From UBA6109 sp035366835 (GTDB lineage Bacteria; Desulfobacterota; Syntrophia; Syntrophales; UBA6109): a stretch of DNA of 32,290 nucleotides. This document shows positions 22,629-29,952 of this stretch, piece by piece (position 1 is the first letter of the stretch; each line of letters opens with the position of its first letter). The stretch is from contig DAOSIS010000036.1 in NCBI GenBank assembly GCA_035366835.1, forward strand, positions 1 through 32,290, read 5' to 3'. Below the pieces are notes generated by a model. The model worked only from the letters and a program-made list of their open reading frames with translations. It did no database searches and was not told where the DNA came from. The position numbers and the translations under genes are program-made.

Positions 22629-24086
22629 ATGGATCTGGGTCGGATGCTTGAGGCTACGGCAAGCCGTTTCGGGGAGAGGACGGCGTTTCTTTACGAGGAT
22701 GATGCCATCTCCTACGAACGGCTGAACCGGAGCGTCAACGCATTCGCGAATTATCTCAAGACGCTCGGACTGGGCCGGGGAGACCACATCGCCGTCATGC
22801 TGGCCAACTGTCCCGAATTCGTGGTTTCCTATTTCGCCATCCAGAAACTCGGCGGGGTCGCCGTGACGCTCAACGTGCTGTCCACGCCCTACGAACTCCG
22901 GCACCTGCTGGGCAACAGCGATTCCAGGGCGTTCATCACATCCGCCTCGGCCGCGAAGCGCTACGAGGAGATCAAGCCGGAGATTCCCCTTTGCCGGCAT
23001 CTGATCCTGGCGGACGGAGAATCCTCCCCTTTCCCGAAGGCCCTGGCAGAGGGTCCCTTCACGTTCGCGATTCCCGACATCGGACCCGACGATCCGGCCG
23101 TCATGATCTACACCGCAGGTCTGACGGGCAAACCCCGGGGGGCCGTCCTTACCCACAACAATCTCTACACGCAGTCCAATCTCCTGCGCTCCATCTGCCA
23201 GGCTGACGAAAGCGCCCGGGGACTGGCGATCATCCCCTTTTTCCACTCCTTCGGCGCCGTCGCCAACATGCTCGCCGTCATCCGGGTCGGCGCCAGCGCC
23301 GTTCTCATGGACCACTTCACGCTGGACAGCATCTTCGGCGCCATCGAGCGGCAGAAAGTGACCTATATCGCCGCCGTGCCGCGGCTCTTCCTGGGGATGG
23401 TGTTCCATGACCGGAAGGCCAATTTCGACGTGAGTTCTCTCCGTTTCTGCGTCACCGGGGGGGCGGCGATGCCGCCGGACTTCATCCCCGTTTTCGAGAA
23501 GGAATTCCACGTGAAGATCCTGGAGGGATACGGCCTCACCGAAGGCTCGCCCGTCAGTTCCTTCAACCGGCTCGACATACCGCCGAAGACGGGATCCATC
23601 GGCGTCGCCATTCCGGGAGTCGAGATCCGCATCGTCGACGAGCAGGACCGGGAGGTGACCAGGGGGACGGTCGGGGAACTCGTGATCCGGGGCGAGAACG
23701 TGATGAAGGGCTACTACAAGGACGAGGAAGCCACCGCCCAGGTGATGCGGAACGGCTGGCTCCATTCCAGCGACCTGGGGTTCATGGACGAAGAAGGCTA
23801 TATCTTCCTCACCGGCAGGAAAAAGCGCATGGTGATCACGAGCGGCTTCAATGTCTACCCGCGCGAAGTCGAGATCGTTCTGGAGATGCACCCGGCCGTC
23901 CGGAAGGCCCGTGTCGAGGGCAAGGCCGATCTTTTGCGAGGCGAAATCGTGAAGGCCTTCGTCGTGAAGAAAGCCGGGGCGGCCGTCGAGGACAGGGAGC
24001 TGTCCCGTTACTGCCGGACCTATCTGTCGTCATACAAGGTGCCGCGGGAAATCGAGTTCGTCGATCGCATCGAGGGGGAATCGTAG
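22629..24086 (+). CDS. acyl-CoA synthetase homologue lacking A10 lysine
   Basis: This is a 485-residue member of the ANL adenylating family. The P-loop reads TAGLTGKPRG (residues ~162-171, usual TSGTTGxPKG), followed by EGYGLTEGSPV, then SSDLGFMDEEGY and TGRKKRMVITSGFNVYP. These predict activation of a fatty acid to its CoA ester. The protein stops at VDRIEGES, just before the place where relatives carry the GKIxR motif with the catalytic lysine needed for adenylate formation. No frameshifted continuation is visible downstream. It may therefore only do the thioester half-reaction, bind acyl-CoA or act as a regulator, or be decaying. It leads the operon with thiolase and acyl-CoA dehydrogenase. 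Confidence 0.8.
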   Translation: MDLGRMLEATASRFGERTAFLYEDDAISYERLNRSVNAFANYLKTLGLGRGDHIAVMLANCPEFVVSYFAIQKLGGVAVTLNVLSTPYELRHLLGNSDSRAFITSASAAKRYEEIKPEIPLCRHLILADGESSPFPKALAEGPFTFAIPDIGPDDPAVMIYTAGLTGKPRGAVLTHNNLYTQSNLLRSICQADESARGLAIIPFFHSFGAVANMLAVIRVGASAVLMDHFTLDSIFGAIERQKVTYIAAVPRLFLGMVFHDRKANFDVSSLRFCVTGGAAMPPDFIPVFEKEFHVKILEGYGLTEGSPVSSFNRLDIPPKTGSIGVAIPGVEIRIVDEQDREVTRGTVGELVIRGENVMKGYYKDEEATAQVMRNGWLHSSDLGFMDEEGYIFLTGRKKRMVITSGFNVYPREVEIVLEMHPAVRKARVEGKADLLRGEIVKAFVVKKAGAAVEDRELSRYCRTYLSSYKVPREIEFVDRIEGES

Positions 24087-24110
24087 CCGTAAGGAAAGGA
24101 GATTTTGTCC

Positions 24111-25400
24111 ATGCGGGAAGTGGTGATTGCAAGCGGAGCGAGGACGGCCGTCGGAAGTTTCGGCGGGGGGCTCAAAGGCGTGCGCGCCGTCGATCTGGGC
24201 GCTTTGGTGATCCGCGAGGCGCTGCGAAGGGGCGGGCTGAGGCCTTCCATCAGTCCGGTTGTGAAGTGCTGTCGTCCCGACGGCCTGGGGGAATTCGACC
24301 GGACGGAACTCAACGCGAAGTTCGATTCCTTCGACCGCGGTCTTCAGCCCGTTTATATCGACGAATGCATCATGGGGAACGTCCTGACGGCCGGCCAGGG
24401 GCAGAATCCGGCGCGCCAGGCCTCCATCTATGCGGGGCTGCCGGAGGAGACGAACGCCTTCACGATCAACAAGGTCTGCGCCTCGGGCATGAAGGCCATC
24501 GCGCTGGCGGCGCAGTCGATCGCCGCGGGGGATGCGGAGATCGTCGTGGCCGGGGGCATGGAAAACATGACGGAAACGCCCTTCGGCCTGCCCGACGCCC
24601 GGTGGGGCTATCGCATGAGCATGCCCTTCGGCCAGATCGTGGACCTGATGGTCCACGACGGCCTCTACGAGATCTTCAACCGCTACCACATGGGTATGAC
24701 GGCGGAGAACATCGCCGCCCGATACGGGATTTCCCGCAAGGAGCAGGACGAGATCGCGCTGGTCAGCCACCAGCGGGCGCGGGCCGCCATCGCCGACGGC
24801 TCGGCCGCCGAAGAGATCGTACCGGTTGTCATCCCCAGGAAGAAGGGGGACCCGGTCGTATTCCAGGTGGACGAGCGGCCGATGGAAACGAGCATGGAGA
24901 AGTTGTCGAAACTGGCGACGGTTTTCAAGAAGGACGGCACGGTGACGGCGGGCAACGCCTCGGGGGTGAACGACGGCGCGGCCGCCGTGGTGGTGATGAG
25001 CCTGGACAAGGCGCGGGAGCTCGGCATCAAGCCGCTGGCGAAAATCCGCGGATTTTCGTCGGGCGGCGTCGATCCCGCCTATATGGGCCTGGGGCCGATC
25101 CCGGCGACGAGGAAGGTCCTGAACAGGCTCGGGATCGGGACGAAGGATATCGATCTCGTCGAACTGAACGAGGCCTTCGCCTGCCAGGCGATCGCCTGCA
25201 TGCGGGAGCTGAAGATCGACCTCGATCGCTGCAACCTCCGGGGGAGCGGGATTTCGATCGGCCACCCCATCGGGGCGACGGGCGCACGGATCACGTACAG
25301 CCTCGCCGTGCAACTGCAGAAGAAGAAGTTGAATCTGGGCCTCGCCACGCTCTGCATCGGCGGAGGACAGGGAATGGCCATCGTTCTGGAGCGCGTCTAG
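24111..25400 (+). CDS. thiolase (acetyl-CoA C-acetyltransferase type)
   Basis: This is a 429-residue thiolase that cleaves 3-ketoacyl-CoA with CoA, or condenses two acetyl-CoA. The catalytic residues are present: Cys123 in NKVCASGM, NEAFACQA, His385 in SIGHPIGATGA and Cys415 in CIGGGQG. An insertion of about 30 residues (roughly residues 42-75) before DECIMGNV makes it longer than the usual ~393 residues. GGAG at 24098-24101 points to the ATG at 24111 rather than the TTG at 24105. It lies 24 bp after the acyl-CoA synthetase homologue and 44 bp before the acyl-CoA dehydrogenase, which supports beta-oxidation of short or medium chains. Confidence 0.93.
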   Translation: MREVVIASGARTAVGSFGGGLKGVRAVDLGALVIREALRRGGLRPSISPVVKCCRPDGLGEFDRTELNAKFDSFDRGLQPVYIDECIMGNVLTAGQGQNPARQASIYAGLPEETNAFTINKVCASGMKAIALAAQSIAAGDAEIVVAGGMENMTETPFGLPDARWGYRMSMPFGQIVDLMVHDGLYEIFNRYHMGMTAENIAARYGISRKEQDEIALVSHQRARAAIADGSAAEEIVPVVIPRKKGDPVVFQVDERPMETSMEKLSKLATVFKKDGTVTAGNASGVNDGAAAVVVMSLDKARELGIKPLAKIRGFSSGGVDPAYMGLGPIPATRKVLNRLGIGTKDIDLVELNEAFACQAIACMRELKIDLDRCNLRGSGISIGHPIGATGARITYSLAVQLQKKKLNLGLATLCIGGGQGMAIVLERV

Positions 25401-25444
25401 GCCATGGCCGGGGGAAGGACGATCTGTCGTAAGGAGGGAGTGCC

Positions 25445-26593
25445 GTGAATTTTGCGCCGACGGAAGAACAGCAAATGGTACGGGACATGGCGAGGCGTTT
25501 TGCCGAGACGGAGATCAAGCCCGTGGCGGCGGAGCTGGACCGGACGCATCGCCACCCGGAGGAGATCTGCCGGAAACTGGGCGAGATGGGCATCATGGGG
25601 GTCGCCGTTCCCGCGGAATACGGCGGGGCGGGGATGGACAACGTGACGTACGTCATGGCGCTGATCGAGATCTCCAGGGCCTGCGCGAGCTGCGGGGTGA
25701 TCGTTTCGGTGAACAACAGCCTGTACGGGTACCCCGTGAAGATGTTCGGGACGGACGAGCAGAAGAAGAAGTTCCTCACGCCGGTGGCGAGCGGCCAGGT
25801 GGAGGGGTGCTACGCGCTGACGGAGGCCAATGCCGGCTCGGACGCGGCCTCCCTGCGCTGCCGCGCGGAACTGAAGGGCGACCGGTACATCGTCAACGGG
25901 GCGAAGACGTTCATCACGAACGGGAACGTGGCCCGCTACTGCGTCCTGGCGGCGACGACGGATCCGTCGCAGGGCTACAAGGGAATCATCAATCTGATCG
26001 TCGACCTGAAGGAGACGCCGGGCTTCCACGTCGGGAAGGTGGAGGAGAAGATGGGGATTCTGGCGTCCGGGACGGCGGAGCTCGTTTTCGAGGATGCCGA
26101 GGTTCCCGCGGCGAACCTGCTGGGGAAGCCGGGGCAGGGATTCCGGCAGATGCTTTCGGGGCTGGACGCCGGCCGGATCGGGATCGGCGCGCAGGCCTGC
26201 GGCATCGGCCGCGCGGCGCTGGAGGACGCGATCGAGTACGCCAAGCAGCGCGTGCAGTTCGGAAAGCCGATCGGGAGTTTCCAGGCGATCCAGTTCAAGA
26301 TCGCCGACATGGCGACGGAACTGGACGCCGCGGAGCTGATGCTCCTGCGGGCCGCCTGGCTGGAGGACCAGGGCAAGGATTTCGAGAAGGAGGCGGCCAT
26401 GTCGAAATACTATGCCTCGGACGTCGCCATGAAGGCCGCGATCGAATGCGTGCAGATCTTCGGCGGCTACGGCTACATCCGGGAATATCCGGCCGAACGC
26501 CACATGCGCGACGCCAAGATCTGCCAGATCTACGAGGGCACCAACGAAATCCAGCGCGTCGTCGTCGCCCGCAAGGTCATCGGATTGAGATAA
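25445..26593 (+). CDS. acyl-CoA dehydrogenase, short-chain type
   Basis: This is a 382-residue flavoprotein that oxidises acyl-CoA to 2-enoyl-CoA and passes electrons to EtfAB. YALTEANAGSDAASL and KTFITNG are FAD-contact motifs, QAIQFKIADMATEL follows, and the catalytic base Glu364 lies in YEGTNEIQR, the position used by butyryl-CoA dehydrogenases. Length matches the short-chain group. The start is GTG at 25445 with an excellent AAGGAGGGAG ribosome binding site. The gene is flanked by thiolase and a phosphoglycerate mutase. Its electron route is probably the Etf and membrane oxidoreductase encoded at the right end of the window. Confidence 0.95.
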   Translation: MNFAPTEEQQMVRDMARRFAETEIKPVAAELDRTHRHPEEICRKLGEMGIMGVAVPAEYGGAGMDNVTYVMALIEISRACASCGVIVSVNNSLYGYPVKMFGTDEQKKKFLTPVASGQVEGCYALTEANAGSDAASLRCRAELKGDRYIVNGAKTFITNGNVARYCVLAATTDPSQGYKGIINLIVDLKETPGFHVGKVEEKMGILASGTAELVFEDAEVPAANLLGKPGQGFRQMLSGLDAGRIGIGAQACGIGRAALEDAIEYAKQRVQFGKPIGSFQAIQFKIADMATELDAAELMLLRAAWLEDQGKDFEKEAAMSKYYASDVAMKAAIECVQIFGGYGYIREYPAERHMRDAKICQIYEGTNEIQRVVVARKVIGLR

Positions 26594-26624
26594 GAAAGTG
26601 CAACGGATGAAGGAGGAAATCTCC

Positions 26625-27833
26625 ATGCAGGACGAACTGGTCGACAGCCTCATCGTGAAAAACGAAAAGAAGATCCTGTTCCTCGTGATGGACGGCCTCG
26701 GCGGTCTTCCGATGGGGGGCCGGGACAAAACGGAGCTGGAGGCGGCCCGAACGCCGAACCTGGACAGGCTGGCCAAGGGAGGAGTCTGCGGACTCCTGGA
26801 TCCCATCGGGCCCGGGATCACGCCCGGAAGCGGACCCGCGCATTTTGCCTTGTTCGGCTACGATCCGGTGAAGAACAACGTCGGGCGGGGGATTCTCGGC
26901 GCGGCCGGCCTCGATTTCCCGATGACGGAAAAGGACCTCTTCATGCGGGTGAACTTCGCCACCGTCGACGCCCAGGGAATCATCCGCGACCGCCGGGCGG
27001 GACGCATCGACACGGACACGAACCGCCGCCTCTGCGGTCTTCTCCGCGAGAAGGTGAAGCTGCCCGGGGGCGTGCAGACCTTTTTCGAGACGGAGAAGGA
27101 GCACCGGGCGCTCTTCGTCCTGCGCGGCGACGGACTCCGCGAAGAGATCGAAGAGACGGATCCCCAGAAGACGGGTCTCCCCCCGCTGGCGCCGCGGGCG
27201 CTGGTCCCGGAGGCGGAGACCACCGCCGCCCTTCTGCGCGACCTGGCACAGCAGGCCCGGGATATTCTCAGGGCTGAACCCAAGGCGAACATGGTGCTGC
27301 TGCGCGGCTACGCCTGCTTTCACAAGTTTCCCGGCGTCGGCGAGCGTTTCGGCCTGAAGCCGCTTGCCGTCGCAAGCTATCCGATGTACCGCGGCATCGC
27401 CAGGCTGCTCGGCATGAGCGTTCACAAGCCGACGAACACGATCCGCGAGGAGTTCGAGGCGCTGCGCGGAGCGTTCGCGAATTACGATTTCTTCTTCGTC
27501 CACGTCAAGCCGACGGATTCCCGCGGCGAAGACGGACAGTACGAGCAGAAGGTAAAGGTCATCGAGGAAGTGGACGCACTGCTGCCTCTCATCACCGATC
27601 TGAAGCCCGACGTGCTCGTGGTGACGGGCGATCATTCCACGCCGGCGGCGCTGGCTTCCCACAGCTGGCATCCGGTGCCGGTGCTCCTGTCGGCCGGGAC
27701 CTGCCGCCCGGACCGGGTGGAGCGATTCGGAGAAAGCGACTGCCTTGCCGGCGGCCTCGGAAGAATGCCCATGAAACAGCTCATGGCCGTCGCGCTTGCC
27801 CACGCGGGCAAGCTGGAAAAATTCGGAGCCTAG
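26625..27833 (+). CDS. apgM: cofactor-independent phosphoglycerate mutase, archaeal type
   Basis: This is a 402-residue alkaline-phosphatase-superfamily enzyme that interconverts 3- and 2-phosphoglycerate. LFLVMDGLGGLP holds the first metal-binding aspartate, TPGSGPAHFALFGYDP the nucleophilic Ser69, and VVTGDHSTP the later metal ligands. The family is ApgM rather than the longer bacterial GpmI. An AGGAGG at 26611-26616 selects the ATG at 26625 over the earlier GTG at 26598. It sits 31 bp after the acyl-CoA dehydrogenase and shares its transcript, ending at a strong terminator (27884-27922). Its link to fatty-acid oxidation is probably gluconeogenic carbon flow from acetyl-CoA. Confidence 0.9.
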   Translation: MQDELVDSLIVKNEKKILFLVMDGLGGLPMGGRDKTELEAARTPNLDRLAKGGVCGLLDPIGPGITPGSGPAHFALFGYDPVKNNVGRGILGAAGLDFPMTEKDLFMRVNFATVDAQGIIRDRRAGRIDTDTNRRLCGLLREKVKLPGGVQTFFETEKEHRALFVLRGDGLREEIEETDPQKTGLPPLAPRALVPEAETTAALLRDLAQQARDILRAEPKANMVLLRGYACFHKFPGVGERFGLKPLAVASYPMYRGIARLLGMSVHKPTNTIREEFEALRGAFANYDFFFVHVKPTDSRGEDGQYEQKVKVIEEVDALLPLITDLKPDVLVVTGDHSTPAALASHSWHPVPVLLSAGTCRPDRVERFGESDCLAGGLGRMPMKQLMAVALAHAGKLEKFGA

Positions 27834-27883
27834 AAAATCCCGGCGTCCTGGTCGACCTTTCATGGTGTCCTGTTCGAGAAAAG

Positions 27884-27922
27884 GAGGGCGGAGAACCGAC
27901 CGGTTCCCCGCCCTCTTGTTTT
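27884..27922. terminator. bidirectional rho-independent terminator
   Basis: GAGGGCGGAGAACC (27884-27897), loop GACC, GGTTCCCCGCCCTC (27902-27915) form a 14-bp stem with one mismatch. TTGTTTT follows on the plus strand, and AAAA precedes it, giving TTTT on the minus strand. It lies between convergent apgM and the long-chain acyl-CoA synthetase gene and can serve both. Confidence 0.85.
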
Positions 27923-27956
27923 CCCATTCCTCTCGTCTTCCCCGCTTCCTCTTGTC

Positions 27957-27976
27957 GTCCCCGCGAAAGCGGGGAC
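27957..27976. repeat. small palindromic repeat (GTCCCCGC-GAAA-GCGGGGAC)
   Basis: A perfect 8-bp stem with a GAAA loop, flanked by CTTGTC and CCGGGT. Read through on the minus strand it gives the peptide RVPAFAGTT, which is familiar from the dispersed CCCGCGAAAGCGGG repeats of many proteobacterial genomes. It lies between the terminator and the end of the synthetase gene. Confidence 0.6.
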
Positions 27977-27993
27977 CCGGGTTGTCTGCCGGT

Positions 27994-29694
27994 TTACTTC
28001 TTCTTTCGCTTCTCCAGCTCTTCGGCCCGGAGCTGTTTGCGGAGGATCTTGCCCACGTTCGTCTTGGGAAGCTCCTTGCGGAATTCGATTTCCGTGGGAA
28101 GCTTGTAGGTGGCCAGCTTCGTCTTGCAGTACTCGATCAGCTCCTCCTGGGTCGCCGATTCGCCTTCCTTCAGGACCACGAAGACCTTGACGCTTTCGCC
28201 GCGGCTGGGGTGGGGCACGCCGATCGAGCAGGCCTCCTGGACCTTGGGATGCTCGTAGAACGCCTCGTCGACGTCGCGCGGATAGACGTTGAAGCCGCCG
28301 GAGATGATCATGTCCTTCTTGCGGTCCACGATGTAGAAATAGCCGTCCGGGTCCATCGTGGCGATGTCGCCGGTGTAGCACCAGCCGTCGCGGAGCGTGT
28401 TGGCCGTCTCCTCGGGCCGGTCCTTGTACCCTTTCATCACCTGGGGCCCCTTGACGATGAGTTCGCCGCGCTCGCCGGCAGGCATGTCCTTCACGCCGTC
28501 GTCGAGATCGACGACGCGGCAGAACGTGTCGGAGATCGGCACGCCCACGCTGCCCACCTTGCGGGCGCCGCCCGCAAAGGGGTTGACGTGCGTCACCGGC
28601 GTCGTCTCCGTCATGCCGAACCCCTCGACGATCGTCGCCCCCGTGATCTTCTCGAAATCGTGGATCACCTCCACCGGCAGCGGCGCGCTTCCGGAGAAGG
28701 CGCCCTTGATGCAGCTCATGTCGGTTTCTTTGAGTTTGGGGTGATTCAGCATGCCGATGTACATGGTGGGCACGAGCGGCGCAAAGGTCGGGCGGAACTT
28801 GGCGATCGCCTCGAGGAGCGGTTCCGGCTGCGGCTTGGGGATCAGGATCTGCGCCCATCCCATGAAGACCGAGAAATTCATGGAAACGGAAAGCCCGAAG
28901 ACGTGGAAATAGGGAAGCGCGCCCAGCATGATCTCGGGCGTGTTGGCAAAGGACGGGAACCACGCCTTGAGCTGCTGGACCTGTTTGCTGAGGTTCCCGT
29001 GCGTCAGCATGACGCCCTTGGAGACGCCCGTGGTTCCTCCCGTGTACTGGTACATGGCCACGTCGTCGAAGGTCAGGGCTGCCTTTGCGGGCGCTGCGCC
29101 GGCCCGGGCCAGGCATTCCTTCCACCGGTAGACGTCCGGCGCGGTCTTCACGTCGGCGGCCAGTTTCTTCTTCTTGGCCACCAGGGGAAAGAGCAGGCTC
29201 TTGGGGAAGGGCAGGTAATCGCCGATGGAGGTGTAGACGATCTGCTTGATCTTGGTCTTGGGCCGGAGGTCGATCATCCTGTTGCCGAGCAGATCGAGCG
29301 TGACGAGCACCTTGGCGCCGGAATCGTTGAACTGGTGCTGGAGTTCGGGATCGGAATACAGGGGGTTGTTCATCACGGCGATGGCGCCGAGCTTGAGGAT
29401 GGCGAAGTAGGCGGCGACGCAGGGGATCAGGTTCGGCAGCAGGATGGCGACGGCGTCGCCCTTCCGGACGCCGAACCCGCTGAGGCAGGCGGCAAAGCGG
29501 TCCACCATGTCCTTGAACTGGGTGTAATTGACTTGAAATCCCTGGAAGATGAGGGCGGTCCGGTCTGCATGCGTCTTGGCCGTCCTTTCCAGGATGTCGG
29601 GCAGGCAGATCTCCTCGTATTTGATGGATTCGGGGACCCCTTTTTCATACGACTTCAACCACGGTTTGTCCTGATAAGAAATGTTTGCCGCCAT
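27994..29694 (-). CDS. long-chain fatty-acid-CoA ligase
   Basis: This is a complete 566-residue ANL enzyme that activates fatty acids with ATP and CoA. YTGGTTGVSKGVMLTHGN is the P-loop, GFGMTETTPV follows, then TGDIATMDPDGYFYIVDRKK and SGGFNVYP. The C-terminus has LPKTNVGKILRKQL with the catalytic lysine, unlike the homologue at 22629. A lysine-rich tail ends the protein. AAGGAGG precedes the ATG at 29694. It stands apart from the Etf:quinone oxidoreductase gene by 258 bp with several hairpins, so it may have its own promoter. It should feed acyl-CoA into the beta-oxidation genes nearby. Confidence 0.93.
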   Translation of the reverse strand: MAANISYQDKPWLKSYEKGVPESIKYEEICLPDILERTAKTHADRTALIFQGFQVNYTQFKDMVDRFAACLSGFGVRKGDAVAILLPNLIPCVAAYFAILKLGAIAVMNNPLYSDPELQHQFNDSGAKVLVTLDLLGNRMIDLRPKTKIKQIVYTSIGDYLPFPKSLLFPLVAKKKKLAADVKTAPDVYRWKECLARAGAAPAKAALTFDDVAMYQYTGGTTGVSKGVMLTHGNLSKQVQQLKAWFPSFANTPEIMLGALPYFHVFGLSVSMNFSVFMGWAQILIPKPQPEPLLEAIAKFRPTFAPLVPTMYIGMLNHPKLKETDMSCIKGAFSGSAPLPVEVIHDFEKITGATIVEGFGMTETTPVTHVNPFAGGARKVGSVGVPISDTFCRVVDLDDGVKDMPAGERGELIVKGPQVMKGYKDRPEETANTLRDGWCYTGDIATMDPDGYFYIVDRKKDMIISGGFNVYPRDVDEAFYEHPKVQEACSIGVPHPSRGESVKVFVVLKEGESATQEELIEYCKTKLATYKLPTEIEFRKELPKTNVGKILRKQLRAEELEKRKKK

Positions 29695-29785
29695 ACTGCA
29701 GAACCCTCCTTTCCTGCATCGTGCAATACGTTTCCCCCCGACGCCTCCATGGCAACCGCGACGCCCTGAAAAAACCTGTCGCGTT

Positions 29786-29807
29786 GTTCCGGGTCGCTGC
29801 CCGGAAC
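29786..29807. repeat. inverted repeat, intergenic
   Basis: GTTCCGGG, TCGCTG, CCCGGAAC is a perfect 8-bp stem in the leader of the acyl-CoA ligase gene. On the minus strand a T6 run follows about 12 bp later, which is too far for a standard terminator. It could be a leader structure. Confidence 0.4.
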
Positions 29808-29832
29808 GGATGAAGGCATCTCATGCCATGTC

Positions 29833-29857
29833 GGCCGGTTGCCCTCGGAAACCGGCC
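29833..29857. repeat. inverted repeat, intergenic
   Basis: GGCCGGTT and AACCGGCC form an 8-bp stem around a 9-base loop. On the plus strand it is followed by TCTTTTC, but no plus-strand gene lies upstream. It is the middle one of three hairpins between the oxidoreductase and ligase genes. Confidence 0.4.
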
Positions 29858-29892
29858 TCTTTTCAAAGAACGCGAGACATCTTACACAAACC

Positions 29893-29921
29893 GGGCGGCT
29901 TTCTCCAGAACAAAGCCGCCC
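29893..29921 (-). terminator. probable terminator after the oxidoreductase gene
   Basis: On the minus strand GGGCGGCTTT, a 9-base loop, and AAAGCCGCCC form a perfect 10-bp stem 32 bp after the stop of the oxidoreductase gene, followed by GGTTTGTGTAAG. The T-rich tail is short, so termination may be partial. Confidence 0.5.
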
Positions 29922-29952
29922 CGGTCACGACAGAGCGTGAATCGCCGGATCG

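Noticed and set aside
22590..23891. 433-codon minus-strand frame opposite the acyl-CoA synthetase homologue
   Set aside because: It is antisense to a recognised ANL domain and has the same low-complexity His/Asp/Gly-rich translation as other antisense frames here.
24030..25313. 427-codon minus-strand frame opposite the thiolase
   Set aside because: The thiolase on the plus strand has all its catalytic residues; this frame has no recognisable domain.
27796..29769. Long plus-strand open frame (657 codons) opposite the long-chain acyl-CoA synthetase
   Set aside because: It is the mirror image of a clear ANL enzyme with every expected motif, and its own translation shows no domain.
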